NCBI GenBank assembly: GCA_020402745.1
Contig: JADBYZ010000005.1
Location: 1 to 64,000 of the forward strand
Direction: 5' to 3'
Length of the DNA: 64,000 nucleotides
Source of the DNA: Phenylobacterium sp.
GTDB taxonomy: Bacteria > Pseudomonadota > Alphaproteobacteria > Caulobacterales > Caulobacteraceae
A program made the translations under genes and the position numbers. The number at the start of each line of letters is the position of its first letter. Within the stretch, counting starts at the first letter, position 1. Shown piece after piece: positions 39,126 through 48,621 of this stretch. Below the pieces are notes generated by a model, which did no database searches, was not told where the DNA came from, and saw only the letters and a program-made list of their open reading frames with translations.

Positions 39126-40244
39126 TCAGGCGGCCGCGTTGCGGCGTTCGAGGTGGCTGACGAGACGGTCCTTCCAGACCCGGGGGGCGCCGGCGACCAG
39201 GGAGAGCTGGCGCGAGCGGCGATAGTGCAGGTGGCAGTCCACGGCCCAGGTGAAGCCGATGCCGCCGTGGGTCTGGATGTTCTCCTTGGACCCGAACCAG
39301 TAGGCCTCTGAGGCTGCGATCCTCGCGGCGCTGGCGGCAACAGGCAGCTCGGGGGCGTTGGTGTTCAGAGCCCAGGCCCCATAGTAGGCGTTTGAGCGGG
39401 CCAGCTCGTTCTTGACGTACATGTCGGCCAGCTTGTGCTTGATGGCCTGGTAGCTGGCGATGGTGCGGCCGAAGGCGAAGCGCTCCAGGGCGTATTCCTT
39501 GGCCATCTCCAGGGCGCGGTCAGCGCCGCCGGTCTGCTCGAAGGCCAGGAGGACGGCGGCCCGGTCCAGGACCTGCTCCGCCAGGGACAGGCCCTCGCCG
39601 GCGCCGCCCAGGCGCTCGGCCGGGACCTTGTCGAAGACCAGCTTCGCCGCATCCCGCGAGGGATCCAGGGTGGAGAGGGTCTCGCGCTTCACGCCGGCGC
39701 CCGACAGATCGACCAGGAACAGGCCCGGCTGGCCGCCTTCCTTGGCCAGGACCAGGGCATGGGTGGCGATCCCGCCGTCAGTGACGGGGATCTTGGTCCC
39801 GGAGAGACGGCCGCCCTCAACGGTCGCGCGGATCGAGGCGCCGGACAGGGCGCCAGGCCCTTCTGAAGTCGCAAGGGCGCCGATGACGTCGCCGGCGGCG
39901 ATGCCCGGCAGGACGGCGGCCTTCTGGGCCTCAGAGCCGGCGAGCATCACGGCCTCAGCCAGGACATAGACGGTGGAGGCGAAGGGGATGGGCGCTACGG
40001 CGCGGCCCAGCTCCTCGGCGATGACGCAGAGCTCAAGACGGCCGAGGCCGAGGCCGCCGTGCTCCTCGGGAATGGCGGCGCCCAGCCAGCCCTGGCCGGC
40101 GACGGCCTTCCAGAGCTCGGGATCCCAGGTCGCTGAGGGATCGTCGATCACCTTGCGGACGCGGCTCGTCGGGCAGTTGGCCTCGAGGAAGCGCCTCGCC
40201 TCGTTCTTGAGGAACTTCTGGTCCTCGGAGAAATCGAAATTCAT
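39126..40244 (-). CDS. acyl-CoA dehydrogenase, partner subunit
   Basis: 372 residues, shorter than typical, starting MNFDFSEDQKFLKNEARRFL. Conserved parts include AAIPEEHGGLGLGRLELCVI and YALERFAFGRTIASYQAIKH. The C-terminal region GGIGFTWAVDCHLHYRRSR is the pattern of the short, often non-catalytic partner in paired acyl-CoA dehydrogenases such as actinobacterial steroid side-chain enzymes. I start at ATG 40244, where homology starts. Together with the downstream dehydrogenase it probably makes a heteromeric enzyme oxidising an unusual acyl-CoA. The acyl-CoA synthetase at 52149 and the dehydrogenase at 55307 point to the same kind of metabolism. Confidence 0.85.
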   Translation of the reverse strand: MNFDFSEDQKFLKNEARRFLEANCPTSRVRKVIDDPSATWDPELWKAVAGQGWLGAAIPEEHGGLGLGRLELCVIAEELGRAVAPIPFASTVYVLAEAVMLAGSEAQKAAVLPGIAAGDVIGALATSEGPGALSGASIRATVEGGRLSGTKIPVTDGGIATHALVLAKEGGQPGLFLVDLSGAGVKRETLSTLDPSRDAAKLVFDKVPAERLGGAGEGLSLAEQVLDRAAVLLAFEQTGGADRALEMAKEYALERFAFGRTIASYQAIKHKLADMYVKNELARSNAYYGAWALNTNAPELPVAASAARIAASEAYWFGSKENIQTHGGIGFTWAVDCHLHYRRSRQLSLVAGAPRVWKDRLVSHLERRNAAA

Positions 40245-40441
40245 GGCCTCGCACGCCTCCCTGCGCCGGTCCGTTGTCCGCTCAGCCGGCACCATAGTCC
40301 CGGCCACAGGTCGGCGGAAGACTGACCTCGCGTCAGGGACGGCGACCAATCCGGAGCGCCTCTGACGGGGTCACCAGCCCTGCGGCCCGCCGGGACGAGG
40401 CGGCACCGGCTTTCTTGACGGAGGTCTTTGGAAACATCACA

Positions 40442-40460
40442 ACCCGGGCATGACCCCGGG
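40442..40460. promoter_or_regulatory. palindrome overlapping the LytTR gene 5' end
   Basis: ACCCGGG and, 5-6 bases on, CCCGGGT form an inverted repeat that spans the first in-frame ATG (40450) of the LytTR regulator and lies just upstream of the ATG at 40471. It would either act as an operator for autoregulation or fold in the mRNA and hide the upstream start. Confidence 0.4.
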
Positions 40461-40470
40461 TGAGATTCAC

Positions 40471-41340
40471 ATGCGTCAAACGACGCTTTCCTGGCCTGCT
40501 TTCCTCTGGGCCGCCGGCCTGGGGCTGGTGACGCTTTTCACGCTCCTGGATCCCGAACCCTCGAGGTCGCTCGGCCTCTTGGAGCGGCTCTTGTTCTGGC
40601 TTCTCCACGTGGGCGGGCTGATCCTCGTGATGCAATCCAGCCAGTCGTTTCTCTCGCGCATCTCACCCTCGCGACACCTGAACCCCTGGATCCAGATTGT
40701 GATCGCCGGCTTGATCGGCGCCGCGATCTTCGCACCCATCGGAGCCTGGCTGGACGGGTTCTTCGGATTGTCGGAGGTCAAGGAGGATGTGAACCAGCCC
40801 TGGCCCTACCAGGTTTTCGAGGATTTCACCGCAATCGCTCCCGCCGCAGTCTTCTGCTGGGTTGGACTTAACGCGGCGCGCAACCTTCGTTTGCCAGCCC
40901 CGAATGAGGCCTCTCCACGCCCCCCTCCCGCCCCGCAGGAGTTGACCGAGGCCTCTGAACCGGCGCCGGTGCGACTTGACGTCCAGCCCCCGGGCCAAGC
41001 CATGGGAGCAGATGAGGCAGGGCCTCCGTTCTGGTCCCGCGTGCCAAGAGCGCTGGGGCGCGACCTTGTCGCTCTGACCGCCGAACTCCACTACCTGCGG
41101 GTCGAGACCGCAAATGGAGACGCGCTCATCCTCTACCCCTTCGGACAGGCCGTCGCTGAGCTCGCTGCGTCCATGCCGGACGGCTCCCAGATCCATCGTT
41201 CACATTGGGTGGCGCACTCCCATGTGGCCAAGATCCAAAGGGACCGCGGACGGGTATTCTGCCTCTTGAACAGTGGAACGCGACTACCTGTCGGGCGTCG
41301 GCGCCAGGCCGCCATCCTCGCCCGCCTCTCAAGCGCCTGA
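40471..41340 (+). CDS. membrane-anchored LytTR transcriptional regulator
   Basis: 289 residues from ATG 40471 (GGGTGAG 7 bases before); a start at 40450 would add seven residues. Four predicted transmembrane helices in the first ~150 residues (from TTLSWPAFLWAAGLGLVT to FTAIAPAAVFCWVGLNAA) are followed by a Pro-rich linker. The C-terminal ~95 residues are a LytTR DNA-binding domain with ALTAELHYLRVETANGDAL, the HRSHWVAHSHVAKI core and LPVGRRRQAAIL. It has no receiver domain, so activity is probably set through the membrane part. The next gene on the same strand encodes an outer-membrane barrel preceded by LytTR-like direct repeats, making it the likely target. Confidence 0.87.
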   Translation: MRQTTLSWPAFLWAAGLGLVTLFTLLDPEPSRSLGLLERLLFWLLHVGGLILVMQSSQSFLSRISPSRHLNPWIQIVIAGLIGAAIFAPIGAWLDGFFGLSEVKEDVNQPWPYQVFEDFTAIAPAAVFCWVGLNAARNLRLPAPNEASPRPPPAPQELTEASEPAPVRLDVQPPGQAMGADEAGPPFWSRVPRALGRDLVALTAELHYLRVETANGDALILYPFGQAVAELAASMPDGSQIHRSHWVAHSHVAKIQRDRGRVFCLLNSGTRLPVGRRRQAAILARLSSA

Positions 41341-41400
41341 AGGGCCAGGGCGGCGCAGGCGTCGGTCCTGCAGGATACGCACCCCGTCCTTCGGACAGCG

Positions 41401-41470
41401 CCGTTCATGCGCGCACCCTCGCCATTCGCGCCCCGCACGGCCGTTCGTGCAGGTGCGAGCGCCGTTCGTG
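41401..41470 (+). promoter_or_regulatory. four LytTR/AlgR-like direct repeats
   Basis: CCGTTCATG at 41401, CCATTCGCG at 41422, CCGTTCGTG at 41441 and CCGTTCGTG at 41462. Start-to-start spacings are 21, 19 and 21 bp, so the sites form two pairs separated by two helical turns, the arrangement LytTR dimers use. The repeats match the AlgR-type CCGTTCGTC core. They lie 68 bases upstream of the outer-membrane gene, directly downstream of the LytTR gene. Confidence 0.6.
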
Positions 41471-41537
41471 CAGCACGCCATTATGGCGCCCATTTTCGGA
41501 AGCAGGTTCGCCTCACCATGAAGACGGAGGTTTCAGT

Positions 41538-42203
41538 ATGTTTCGGTTCCGATCCAGGATCCTTGTAACGACGCTTGTCGGGACCCTTCTTGCCGGAGGC
41601 GTTGCGATGGCTCAGGAGGCCGGCGACCAGCCCGGCTTCTATGCCCGCGTATACGGTGGAATCTCGACACTCAGCGACACCAGGGTGGACGTGGGAATGT
41701 CCTCCGCTTCCGGCGAGTTCAGCGGACGCACCCTCGCCGGCGGCGCCTTTGGCTATGACTATGAGGGGCCGTGGCGCGTGGAGATCGAGTACACGTACCG
41801 CTCAAGCGACGTCAAAGTGCCCGCCGGCTTCGCGGGCGGCGGGGACTACGCCTCTACGGCGATCCTCGTCAACGGCCTCTACAACTTAGGCCAGTTGGGA
41901 CCGCTGCGACCCTATGTGGGTGCAGGGATTGGCTTTACCCGTGAAGTGGATCTTGATCTAAAGCCGCAGACGGCACCTTCGGCGCCGCCCTCATTCGCCC
42001 CCGGGTCCTACTCGAGTTCGGGTCGCTTGGCCTTCCAGGCCATTACGGGCGCCGAGATCCCATTCGATGAGCGCTGGTCTGGATTCGGAGAGCTTCGTGC
42101 CTTTGCAATCGATAGCCCCAACCTGTCGGGCTCCGGCGGGAAGAAACTGAGGGCGGACTATCAGACCTTTGACGTTCTGGTCGGCGTTTCCAGGCGGTTC
42201 TGA
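41538..42203 (+). CDS. outer-membrane beta-barrel protein (porin/opacity type)
   Basis: 221 residues. Signal peptide ending AMAQEAG (cleavage after AMA, about residue 24), then an eight-stranded small barrel pattern: FYARVYGGISTLSD, GAFGYDYEGPWRVEIEYTYRSSD, STAILVNGLYNLG, LRPYVGAGIGFTREVD, and the terminal VLVGVSRRF ending in Phe as required for barrel assembly. GGAGG is 7 bases upstream of ATG 41538; a longer upstream reading has no signal peptide. Likely a surface or stress-related protein controlled by the LytTR regulator upstream. Two tandem hairpins lie beyond its stop. Confidence 0.87.
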   Translation: MFRFRSRILVTTLVGTLLAGGVAMAQEAGDQPGFYARVYGGISTLSDTRVDVGMSSASGEFSGRTLAGGAFGYDYEGPWRVEIEYTYRSSDVKVPAGFAGGGDYASTAILVNGLYNLGQLGPLRPYVGAGIGFTREVDLDLKPQTAPSAPPSFAPGSYSSSGRLAFQAITGAEIPFDERWSGFGELRAFAIDSPNLSGSGGKKLRADYQTFDVLVGVSRRF

Positions 42204-42310
42204 CGAAGGCTGCTGGCGCCCCCTCGCCACCCTGGCGGACCCCCCTGGGGGACAGGCGAGGACGCCCCGGCTGAGCTCGCGCCACTCACGCGAGCGACCC
42301 GGTAAGCCGT

Positions 42311-42368
42311 CTCGCCCTGCATGACAGGGCGAGCGAACGGGCCGGGATCGGGAAGACACCGATCCCGG
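42311..42368. terminator. two tandem hairpins between convergent genes
   Basis: First hairpin: CTCGCCCTG-CATGA-CAGGGCGAG (42311-42333), a perfect 9-bp stem. Second: CCGGGATCGG (42342-42351), loop GAAGACA, CCGATCCCGG (42359-42368), a perfect 10-bp stem. They lie between the outer-membrane gene and the convergent valS, where bidirectional termination is expected, although neither is followed by a run of T. Confidence 0.5.
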
Positions 42369-42389
42369 GTCAGGACCGGAGGGGAAAGG

Positions 42390-45044
42390 TCAGTTCAGGC
42401 GGGCCAGGGCCGCCTGCAGGCGCTCGCGAGCCGCCTCGGCTTCGGCCAGGCGCTCGCGGTTCTCCTCCACCACCTCCTCCGGCGCCCGGGCCACGAAGTC
42501 CGGGTTGTCGAGCTTGCGGCGGGTCTGCTCGGCGGTGGCGGCCAGGGCGGCCACCTCCTTGGCCAGGCGAGCCTTCTCGGCGGCGAGATCGATGAACTCG
42601 GCCACCGGCAGGGCCAGGGTCGCGCCCTGGACCACGAAAGGAATGGAGCCGGCGGGCGCTTCGGTCACGACGCTGACGCCCGAAACCCGGAGCATCTGGC
42701 CGATCACCGGGGCGTAGGCCGCCAGTATGGCCGACTGGGCGGCGTCCGCCTCGACCACCAACAAGGAGGGCCGGGCGCCGAGGGGCACGTTCAGTTCCGA
42801 ACGGACCGAGCGGCCCTCGGCGATGGCGGCGATGACCAGCCCCACCTCGGCGGCGGCGGACGGATCGGGCGACAGGGCCGACAGGTCGGGCCAGCGGGCG
42901 GAGATCAGCAGGGGCTCTGCGCGGGCGGCGCCCAGGTCGGCGGTCTGGTCCCACAGCTCCTCGGTCAGGAAGGGCATGACCGGATGCAGCAGCTTCAGAA
43001 TCACATCCAGGACCCAGGCGGCGGTGGCGCGGGTCTCGGCCTGGGCGCCGGCGTCCTCGCCATTCAAGACCGGCTTGGACAGCTCGACATACCAGTCGCA
43101 GAAGGTGTTCCAGATGAACCGGTAGAGCAGGCCCGCCGCCTCGTCGAAGCCGCAGCCGTCCAGGGCCTCCGTCACCGCCGCAGCCGTGCGCGCGGTCTCG
43201 CCGACGATCCAGCGGTTGACCGCCCCCTTGACCGTCGCCGGGTCGAAGCCCTCGGCCCGGACGCAGCCATTGACCTGGCAGAACCGCGCGGCGTTCCAAA
43301 GCTTGGTGCCGAAATTCCGATAGCCTTCGATGCGCTGGGTCGAGAGCTTGATATCCCTACCCTGCCCCGACATGGCCGTCAGGGTGAAGCGCAGGGCGTC
43401 CGCCCCGTAGGTGTCGATCAGGTCCAGGGGGTCCATCACATTGCCCTTGGACTTGGACATCTTCTTGCCCGAGGCGTCGCGGACGAGGGCGTTGAAGAAC
43501 ACCCGCCGGAAAGGGACCTCGCCGGTGAAGTGCAGGCCCAGCATCATCATCCGGGCAACCCAGTAGAAGATGATGTCGAAGCCGGTGACCAGGGTGTGGG
43601 TCGGATAGAACCGCTTGAGGTCCTCGGTCGGTTCCGGCCAGCCCAGGGTCGAGAAGGGCCAGAGCCCAGAGGAGAACCAGGTGTCGAGGACGTCCTCGTC
43701 CTGGCGCAGGGGCGTCTCGGCGCCGTAGTGGGCCTTGGCGGCGGCCAGGGCCTCGGGCTCCGTCTCCTCGACGAAGACGGCGCCGTCGGGCCCGTACCAG
43801 GCCGGGATCCGGTGCCCCCACCAGAGCTGGCGCGAGACGCACCAGGGCTCGATGTTCCGCATCCACTCGAAGTAGGTCTTGGACCAGGCCGCCGGCTCCA
43901 GGACGGTGCGCCCCTCCTCCACCGCAGCAATGGCGGGCTTGGCCAGGGTCGCAGCATCGACGAACCACTGGTCGGTCAGGTAGGGCTCGACGACGACGCC
44001 GGAGCGGTCGCCATGGGGCACCACGTGGCGGGTGGGGTCGATGCCGCGCAGCAGCTCCAGGGCTTCGAACTCGGCCACCACCTTCTTGCGGGCGACAAAG
44101 CGGTCAAGGCCGCGATAGGCCTCGGGCGCGGCCTCGCTGATGCAGCCGAAATCATCGAGGATGTTGATCATTTCCAGGCCGTGGCGCTTGCCCACCTGGA
44201 AGTCGTTGAAGTCGTGCGCCGGTGTGATCTTCACCGCCCCCGAGCCCTTCTCGGGATCGGCGTAGTCGTCGGCGACGATGGGGATCATGCGGCCAACGAT
44301 GGGTAGGCGGACCCGCTTGCCCACCAGGTGGGCGTAGCGCTCGTCCTTGGGGTTCACCGCCACAGCGGTGTCGCCCAGCATGGTCTCGGGCCGGGTGGTG
44401 GCCACGACGATCTCGCCGGAGCCGTCCTCGAGGGGATAGGCGAAGCGCCAGAAGTGGCCGTCCACCTCGCGCGGCTCGACCTCCAGGTCGGAAATGGCGG
44501 TCTGCAGGTGCGGGTCCCAGTTCACCAGCCGCTTGTCGCGGTAGAGCAGGCCCTGCTTGTGGAGGGTGACGAAGACCTTGCGGACGGCGGCGCTGAGCCC
44601 CTCGTCCAGGGTGAAGCGCTCGCGGCTCCAGTCGCAGGAGGCGCCCAGCCGGCGCAGCTGGCGGGTGATGGTGCCGCCGCTTTCGGCCTTCCAGGTCCAG
44701 ACGCGCTCGACAAAGGTCTCACGGCCCATGTCGCGTCGCCCGATGTTGCCCTCGGCGGCCAGCTGGCGCTCCACCACCATCTGGGTGGCGATGCCGGCGT
44801 GGTCCGTGCCCGGCAGCCAGAGCGCCGCCTTGCCGCGCATCCGCTCGAACCGGATCAGCACATCCTGGAGCGTGTGGTTCAGGGCGTGGCCGATGTGCAG
44901 GGAACCCGTGACGTTGGGCGGCGGGATGACCACCGAGAAGGGCTCGGCCGACGGATCATCGGTCGGCGAGAAGGCGCCGGAGGCCTCCCAGCGGGCATAG
45001 AGCCGGGGCTCGGCGGTCTTGGGGTCGAAGGTCTTGTCAAGCAT
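42390..45044 (-). CDS. valS: valyl-tRNA synthetase
   Basis: 884 residues, class Ia synthetase charging tRNA-Val in the cytoplasm. [14 protein letters not shown] carries the HIGH motif (near 40-53), the editing domain follows, and the KMSKS motif is seen as [10 protein letters not shown]. The [12 protein letters not shown] and [13 protein letters not shown] stretches are ValRS-specific. The C-terminal ~100 residues form the coiled-coil ([40 protein letters not shown]; seen from about 800), which contacts the tRNA elbow. ATG 45044. popZ lies 141 bases upstream on the same strand, as in Caulobacter. Confidence 0.96.
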   Translation of the reverse strand: MLDKTFDPKTAEPRLYARWEASGAFSPTDDPSAEPFSVVIPPPNVTGSLHIGHALNHTLQDVLIRFERMRGKAALWLPGTDHAGIATQMVVERQLAAEGNIGRRDMGRETFVERVWTWKAESGGTITRQLRRLGASCDWSRERFTLDEGLSAAVRKVFVTLHKQGLLYRDKRLVNWDPHLQTAISDLEVEPREVDGHFWRFAYPLEDGSGEIVVATTRPETMLGDTAVAVNPKDERYAHLVGKRVRLPIVGRMIPIVADDYADPEKGSGAVKITPAHDFNDFQVGKRHGLEMINILDDFGCISEAAPEAYRGLDRFVARKKVVAEFEALELLRGIDPTRHVVPHGDRSGVVVEPYLTDQWFVDAATLAKPAIAAVEEGRTVLEPAAWSKTYFEWMRNIEPWCVSRQLWWGHRIPAWYGPDGAVFVEETEPEALAAAKAHYGAETPLRQDEDVLDTWFSSGLWPFSTLGWPEPTEDLKRFYPTHTLVTGFDIIFYWVARMMMLGLHFTGEVPFRRVFFNALVRDASGKKMSKSKGNVMDPLDLIDTYGADALRFTLTAMSGQGRDIKLSTQRIEGYRNFGTKLWNAARFCQVNGCVRAEGFDPATVKGAVNRWIVGETARTAAAVTEALDGCGFDEAAGLLYRFIWNTFCDWYVELSKPVLNGEDAGAQAETRATAAWVLDVILKLLHPVMPFLTEELWDQTADLGAARAEPLLISARWPDLSALSPDPSAAAEVGLVIAAIAEGRSVRSELNVPLGARPSLLVVEADAAQSAILAAYAPVIGQMLRVSGVSVVTEAPAGSIPFVVQGATLALPVAEFIDLAAEKARLAKEVAALAATAEQTRRKLDNPDFVARAPEEVVEENRERLAEAEAARERLQAALARLN

Positions 45045-45185
45045 GGCGGTTTCCGGAGTGGACCCGTAACGGAAGGGCCGTCCGCGTCAAGTCAGGCCGT
45101 CGCGTCGTTACGATTCACATCAAGCTCTCGCGCCCAAGACCTTGCCCACTTATCTCTACGGACTCCGAAGCCGGAGTGCTCGGGG

Positions 45186-45719
<534 letters not shown>

Positions 45720-45878
45720 CCGCCACCGCGATTCGGGAAAAGTGCAGCCTCAGAACTGAGGTTAGGCGCGCAGGTCTTAACAGACAATTCACCGTGGCGA
45801 AGCCCCGGTCACAAGCCCACAGGTAATCGACCCCTTTGGGTTGCGACATCGGAGGAACGCAAACTCCGACGAGAAGGG

Positions 45879-47375
45879 CTACCTGCCGGGTGTCAACGCC
45901 GCGTCACGATCCCCGCCTCCAGGCGGGGGAAGGGGGACGGGGCGATCCGGAATGACCGCCGGCTTCGGGACCAGGAAGCCATCCAACCCGGAGCCAGGAA
46001 CCTCCCAGGGGACCCAACCCCAGGTGACCCGTAAGCTCTTGAAATTGGCGGCGGGATCGTAACGCGGAATCTCGGGAACGAGATAGCCTGCCTGTAGACG
46101 CCCGACCTGTCCCAGCACGCCGGCGGCTGCGACATACTCGTCCCGGCGGGCGCTGATCTGCGCCAGCTCTGCGGCCCTCAGCTCCTGCTCGGCGTTGAGG
46201 ACATCGATGGTCGTACGCAGCCCCACCCTCTGCTCCTGGACGACGCCCTCAGCAGCGATCCGGGCAGCCCGGACCTGCTTGTCTGTCGCCTCTATGTTGC
46301 TGCGAGCGGCCTGCAGCGCGCTCCAGGACTGGGTGATAGCCTGACGCACCGTCCGGCGGGCGTTCTCCACACCGAGGCGGTCGACAGTGTTACGCTCTGA
46401 CGCCGCACGCACCCTCGACAGCGTCTGGCCGCCGGAAAAGATCGGAATGGTGACGACCGCCGAGCCGGACAAGGCGCGGGAGTAAGCGTCGGTATGGAGA
46501 GGGTTTACAAGGCCACTGTAGCCGAGTTGTCCCTGAAGCGCGACGGTGGGCATCTGTTCGGCTCGGGCGCCCGCCACCCGGGCGCGGCTGGCCTGCTCGG
46601 CATACTCGGCTGAGCGCACCACAGGGCTGCCGCTCTCCGCCAGATCCCAAGCCTGCTCGATGGAGCCTGGCATAAGGTGGCTGAACGGAGGCTCAGGCGC
46701 CAGGTCGCCAGGCGACTGGCCGACAACGGCCTCGTAGGAGGCCCGAGAGGTGGCCAGCGTCGCCTGGGCGGAGTTGAGCAGGGCGACCGCCGCCGCGAGC
46801 CGCGCTTCGGACTGTGCAACATCGGTTCGGGTGATCTCGCCCACCTCGAACCTCGCGCGGGACTCATCGAGTTGGCGCTGCAGGACCGCGACGTTGGTCT
46901 GGCGGATCCTAAGGGCCTCCTGGTCGCGCCTTACGTCGACATAAGACTGGATAACCTGGCCAAGCACCTGAGCCTCAACCCGGCGCAGGCCCTCTCGCCC
47001 GGACAGACTGTCGGCCTCTGCAGCCGAAACGGCGGACGCAACCCGACCCCCGCTGTAGACGGGCTGAGTCAGGGACAGAACGGCGGAACCGGAATTGCTC
47101 TCAACATCCACAAGCGGGCGGGCCCCCGGGAGGGTCGTCTCGGACCAGGTGGCGCGACCACTTACGGACAGGGTGGGCCGATAGCCCGCTCGCGCCTGAT
47201 ACCAATTCTCATCCAGGGCGCGGAGCTGCGCCCGCTGGGCCTGCAGGGTTGGGTTGGAGGCGTAGGCCATGGCGATGGCCTCCGCTAAAGTCTCGGCGGC
47301 AACCGGCGACACGGAAAGCGAGAGCGCGGCCAGAGACCCCGCAGCAAGCCAGCGGCTGCGATCACGCTTGATCAT
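45879..47375 (-). CDS. TolC-family outer-membrane efflux channel
   Basis: 498 residues with signal peptide (cleaved near VAAETL, residue 27), then two outer-membrane-efflux repeats rich in long Ala/Arg/Glu helices: LAEAIAMAYASNPTLQAQRAQLRALDE..., LDESRARFEVGEITRTDVAQSEARLAAA, and EQRVGLRTTIDVLNAEQELRAAELAQ. The VGExTRTDV and VGxRTxxDVLNAEQEL phrases are TolC hallmarks. It is a trimeric outer-membrane exit duct for type I secretion or efflux pumps; in Caulobacter the homologue at this locus is an RsaF paralogue, though no S-layer genes are here. Last ~45 residues are Pro-rich and disordered. Between popZ and the pcm-like gene. Confidence 0.92.
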   Translation of the reverse strand: MIKRDRSRWLAAGSLAALSLSVSPVAAETLAEAIAMAYASNPTLQAQRAQLRALDENWYQARAGYRPTLSVSGRATWSETTLPGARPLVDVESNSGSAVLSLTQPVYSGGRVASAVSAAEADSLSGREGLRRVEAQVLGQVIQSYVDVRRDQEALRIRQTNVAVLQRQLDESRARFEVGEITRTDVAQSEARLAAAVALLNSAQATLATSRASYEAVVGQSPGDLAPEPPFSHLMPGSIEQAWDLAESGSPVVRSAEYAEQASRARVAGARAEQMPTVALQGQLGYSGLVNPLHTDAYSRALSGSAVVTIPIFSGGQTLSRVRAASERNTVDRLGVENARRTVRQAITQSWSALQAARSNIEATDKQVRAARIAAEGVVQEQRVGLRTTIDVLNAEQELRAAELAQISARRDEYVAAAGVLGQVGRLQAGYLVPEIPRYDPAANFKSLRVTWGWVPWEVPGSGLDGFLVPKPAVIPDRPVPLPPPGGGDRDAALTPGR

Positions 47376-47522
47376 CTCTCATCCTCAAGTACCAGACGCA
47401 CAGACATCCGCCTATATGACCGGGGTTTCCTCCTGAGGCCAGTGGACCTGACCTTAAGGTTTTTTCACACGCACCTGACGATCCGGTTTCGAACGGGTAC
47501 GGCGGGTCAAGGGGCCGAGCGT

Positions 47523-48092
47523 TCAGAACACGAAACCGGTCTGAGGCTCCAGACCCGGCAGGAAGGCGGGCGCGGAATCGAATCCGGTCCGTCTGCCGAC
47601 GCCCTCACCCGTCTTGACGTAGACGACCGCACGTCCGGTTGGACCCTGTCGCTCGACGATCACGGCCCTGCCGCCAAGGCTCAGAACCTCAAGCCATGAA
47701 TCCGGGATCCGGGCCACAGCGCCCTCGCTCACCAGGAGATCAAAGGGTCCCTGAGGGGGTCGGGCAAGCGAGGCGTCGTCAAACCGGGTGACCGAAACTC
47801 CGCAGGCCTCAAGCAGCATGGCCGCGTAGGGCGCCGCGATAGCCAATGCCGTCTCGCCGTCGGCCGGCAAAGCCAGTTGAATAAGCTTTGCAACGTCTCG
47901 CGGCCTCAGGAGCCGGCGTCCCGGCGCATACTCCGGTTCCGTATCTGCATACGCAAGATAGGCCCGATCGGAAGGAAGAAGCTTCTCCCTTGGTATCCGG
48001 CGCATGGCGTCCTGGATTCGAAGGTCGGTCACGTCGGCAGTCCGGACCTGGCTCTCCACCATGTTCAGGCGGGCTGAAGAGGTTTCATCCAT
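47523..48092 (-). CDS. protein-L-isoaspartate O-methyltransferase homologue with degenerate SAM motif
   Basis: 189 residues, short for Pcm (about 210-225). The N-terminus resembles Pcm (NMVESQVRTADVTDLRIQDAMRRIPREKLLP) and RDVAKLIQLALPADGETAL follows, but the SAM-binding glycine loop, normally VLEIGTGSGY, reads ALAIAAPYAAMLLEACG with no glycines. The later LVSEGAVARIPDSWLEVLSLGGRAVIVE retains the fold's strand order. It is therefore likely a Pcm-fold protein that no longer repairs isoaspartate, or uses another ligand. 147 bases upstream of the TolC gene on the same strand. Confidence 0.78.
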   Translation of the reverse strand: MDETSSARLNMVESQVRTADVTDLRIQDAMRRIPREKLLPSDRAYLAYADTEPEYAPGRRLLRPRDVAKLIQLALPADGETALAIAAPYAAMLLEACGVSVTRFDDASLARPPQGPFDLLVSEGAVARIPDSWLEVLSLGGRAVIVERQGPTGRAVVYVKTGEGVGRRTGFDSAPAFLPGLEPQTGFVF

Positions 48093-48253
48093 AACGTCTC
48101 CGGTCGGCGAGAGGGAGGGGCGGCTTTGCCAGCATCCACGACACTCTTCAGCTTATAGGGCCCTGAGAGCCGCCAAGGCAATGAGGGCCGCCTCGGACAT
48201 TGCCCCCACCCTCGCCTTCTGATAGCGGTCGCTCGGCCGGTGCGGACCGGCGC

Positions 48254-48327
48254 GGCCTGATGGCGGAGTGGTGACGCAGCGGACTGCAAATCCGTGCACC
48301 CCGGTTCGATTCCGGGTCAGGCCTCCA
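48254..48327 (+). tRNA. tRNA-Cys (GCA)
   Basis: 74 bases. Acceptor stem GGCCTGA (48254-48260) pairs with TCAGGCC (48317-48323), with U discriminator and encoded CCA at 48325-48327. Anticodon loop CTGCAAA gives anticodon GCA at 48286-48288. The T-arm CCCGG-TTCGATT-CCGGG is intact. Expected elements for cytosolic cysteine tRNA are all present. Confidence 0.97.
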
Positions 48328-48621
48328 AAACCTCCCTTGCAACTTCGCTTTCGCAGGTTTCCACCTGATCGCGAGGTCGGCAGGTGCGCTTCCCAGGAAG
48401 CGCAGGGTTAAAGGGAACAGCCTGACCTCCCCGCGTTTACAGATGATTAACCCCGCCCAACCGATGCTGATTTGAGTTTCTGCAGGACTTCGATTAAACG
48501 CCGATCCGAGAAATCTTATCGATCGCGGACCTGAATTTCGGCCTCGCTGCAGGTTCCCTTGGGTCGAAGCAAGGTAACTCTCGCAATCCGGGCCTCCAAG
48601 TGGCGAGGGAAGAACAGAGCC
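48328..48621 (+). promoter_or_regulatory. region between tRNA-Cys and the low-GC gene
   Basis: No gene supported. It holds a perfect 9-bp inverted repeat TGCGCTTCC-CA-GGAAGCGCA (48385-48404, too tight a loop for all pairs to form), a CtrA-like sequence TTTA-N7-TTAACC at 48436-48452 (one mismatch to TTAA-N7-TTAAC), and the presumed promoter of the gene at 48622. No duplicate of the tRNA 3' end was found downstream. Confidence 0.4.

Noticed and set aside
42321..44306. Long plus-strand open frame opposite valS
   Set aside because: Shadow of valyl-tRNA synthetase; no motif, Gly/Arg/Val-rich.
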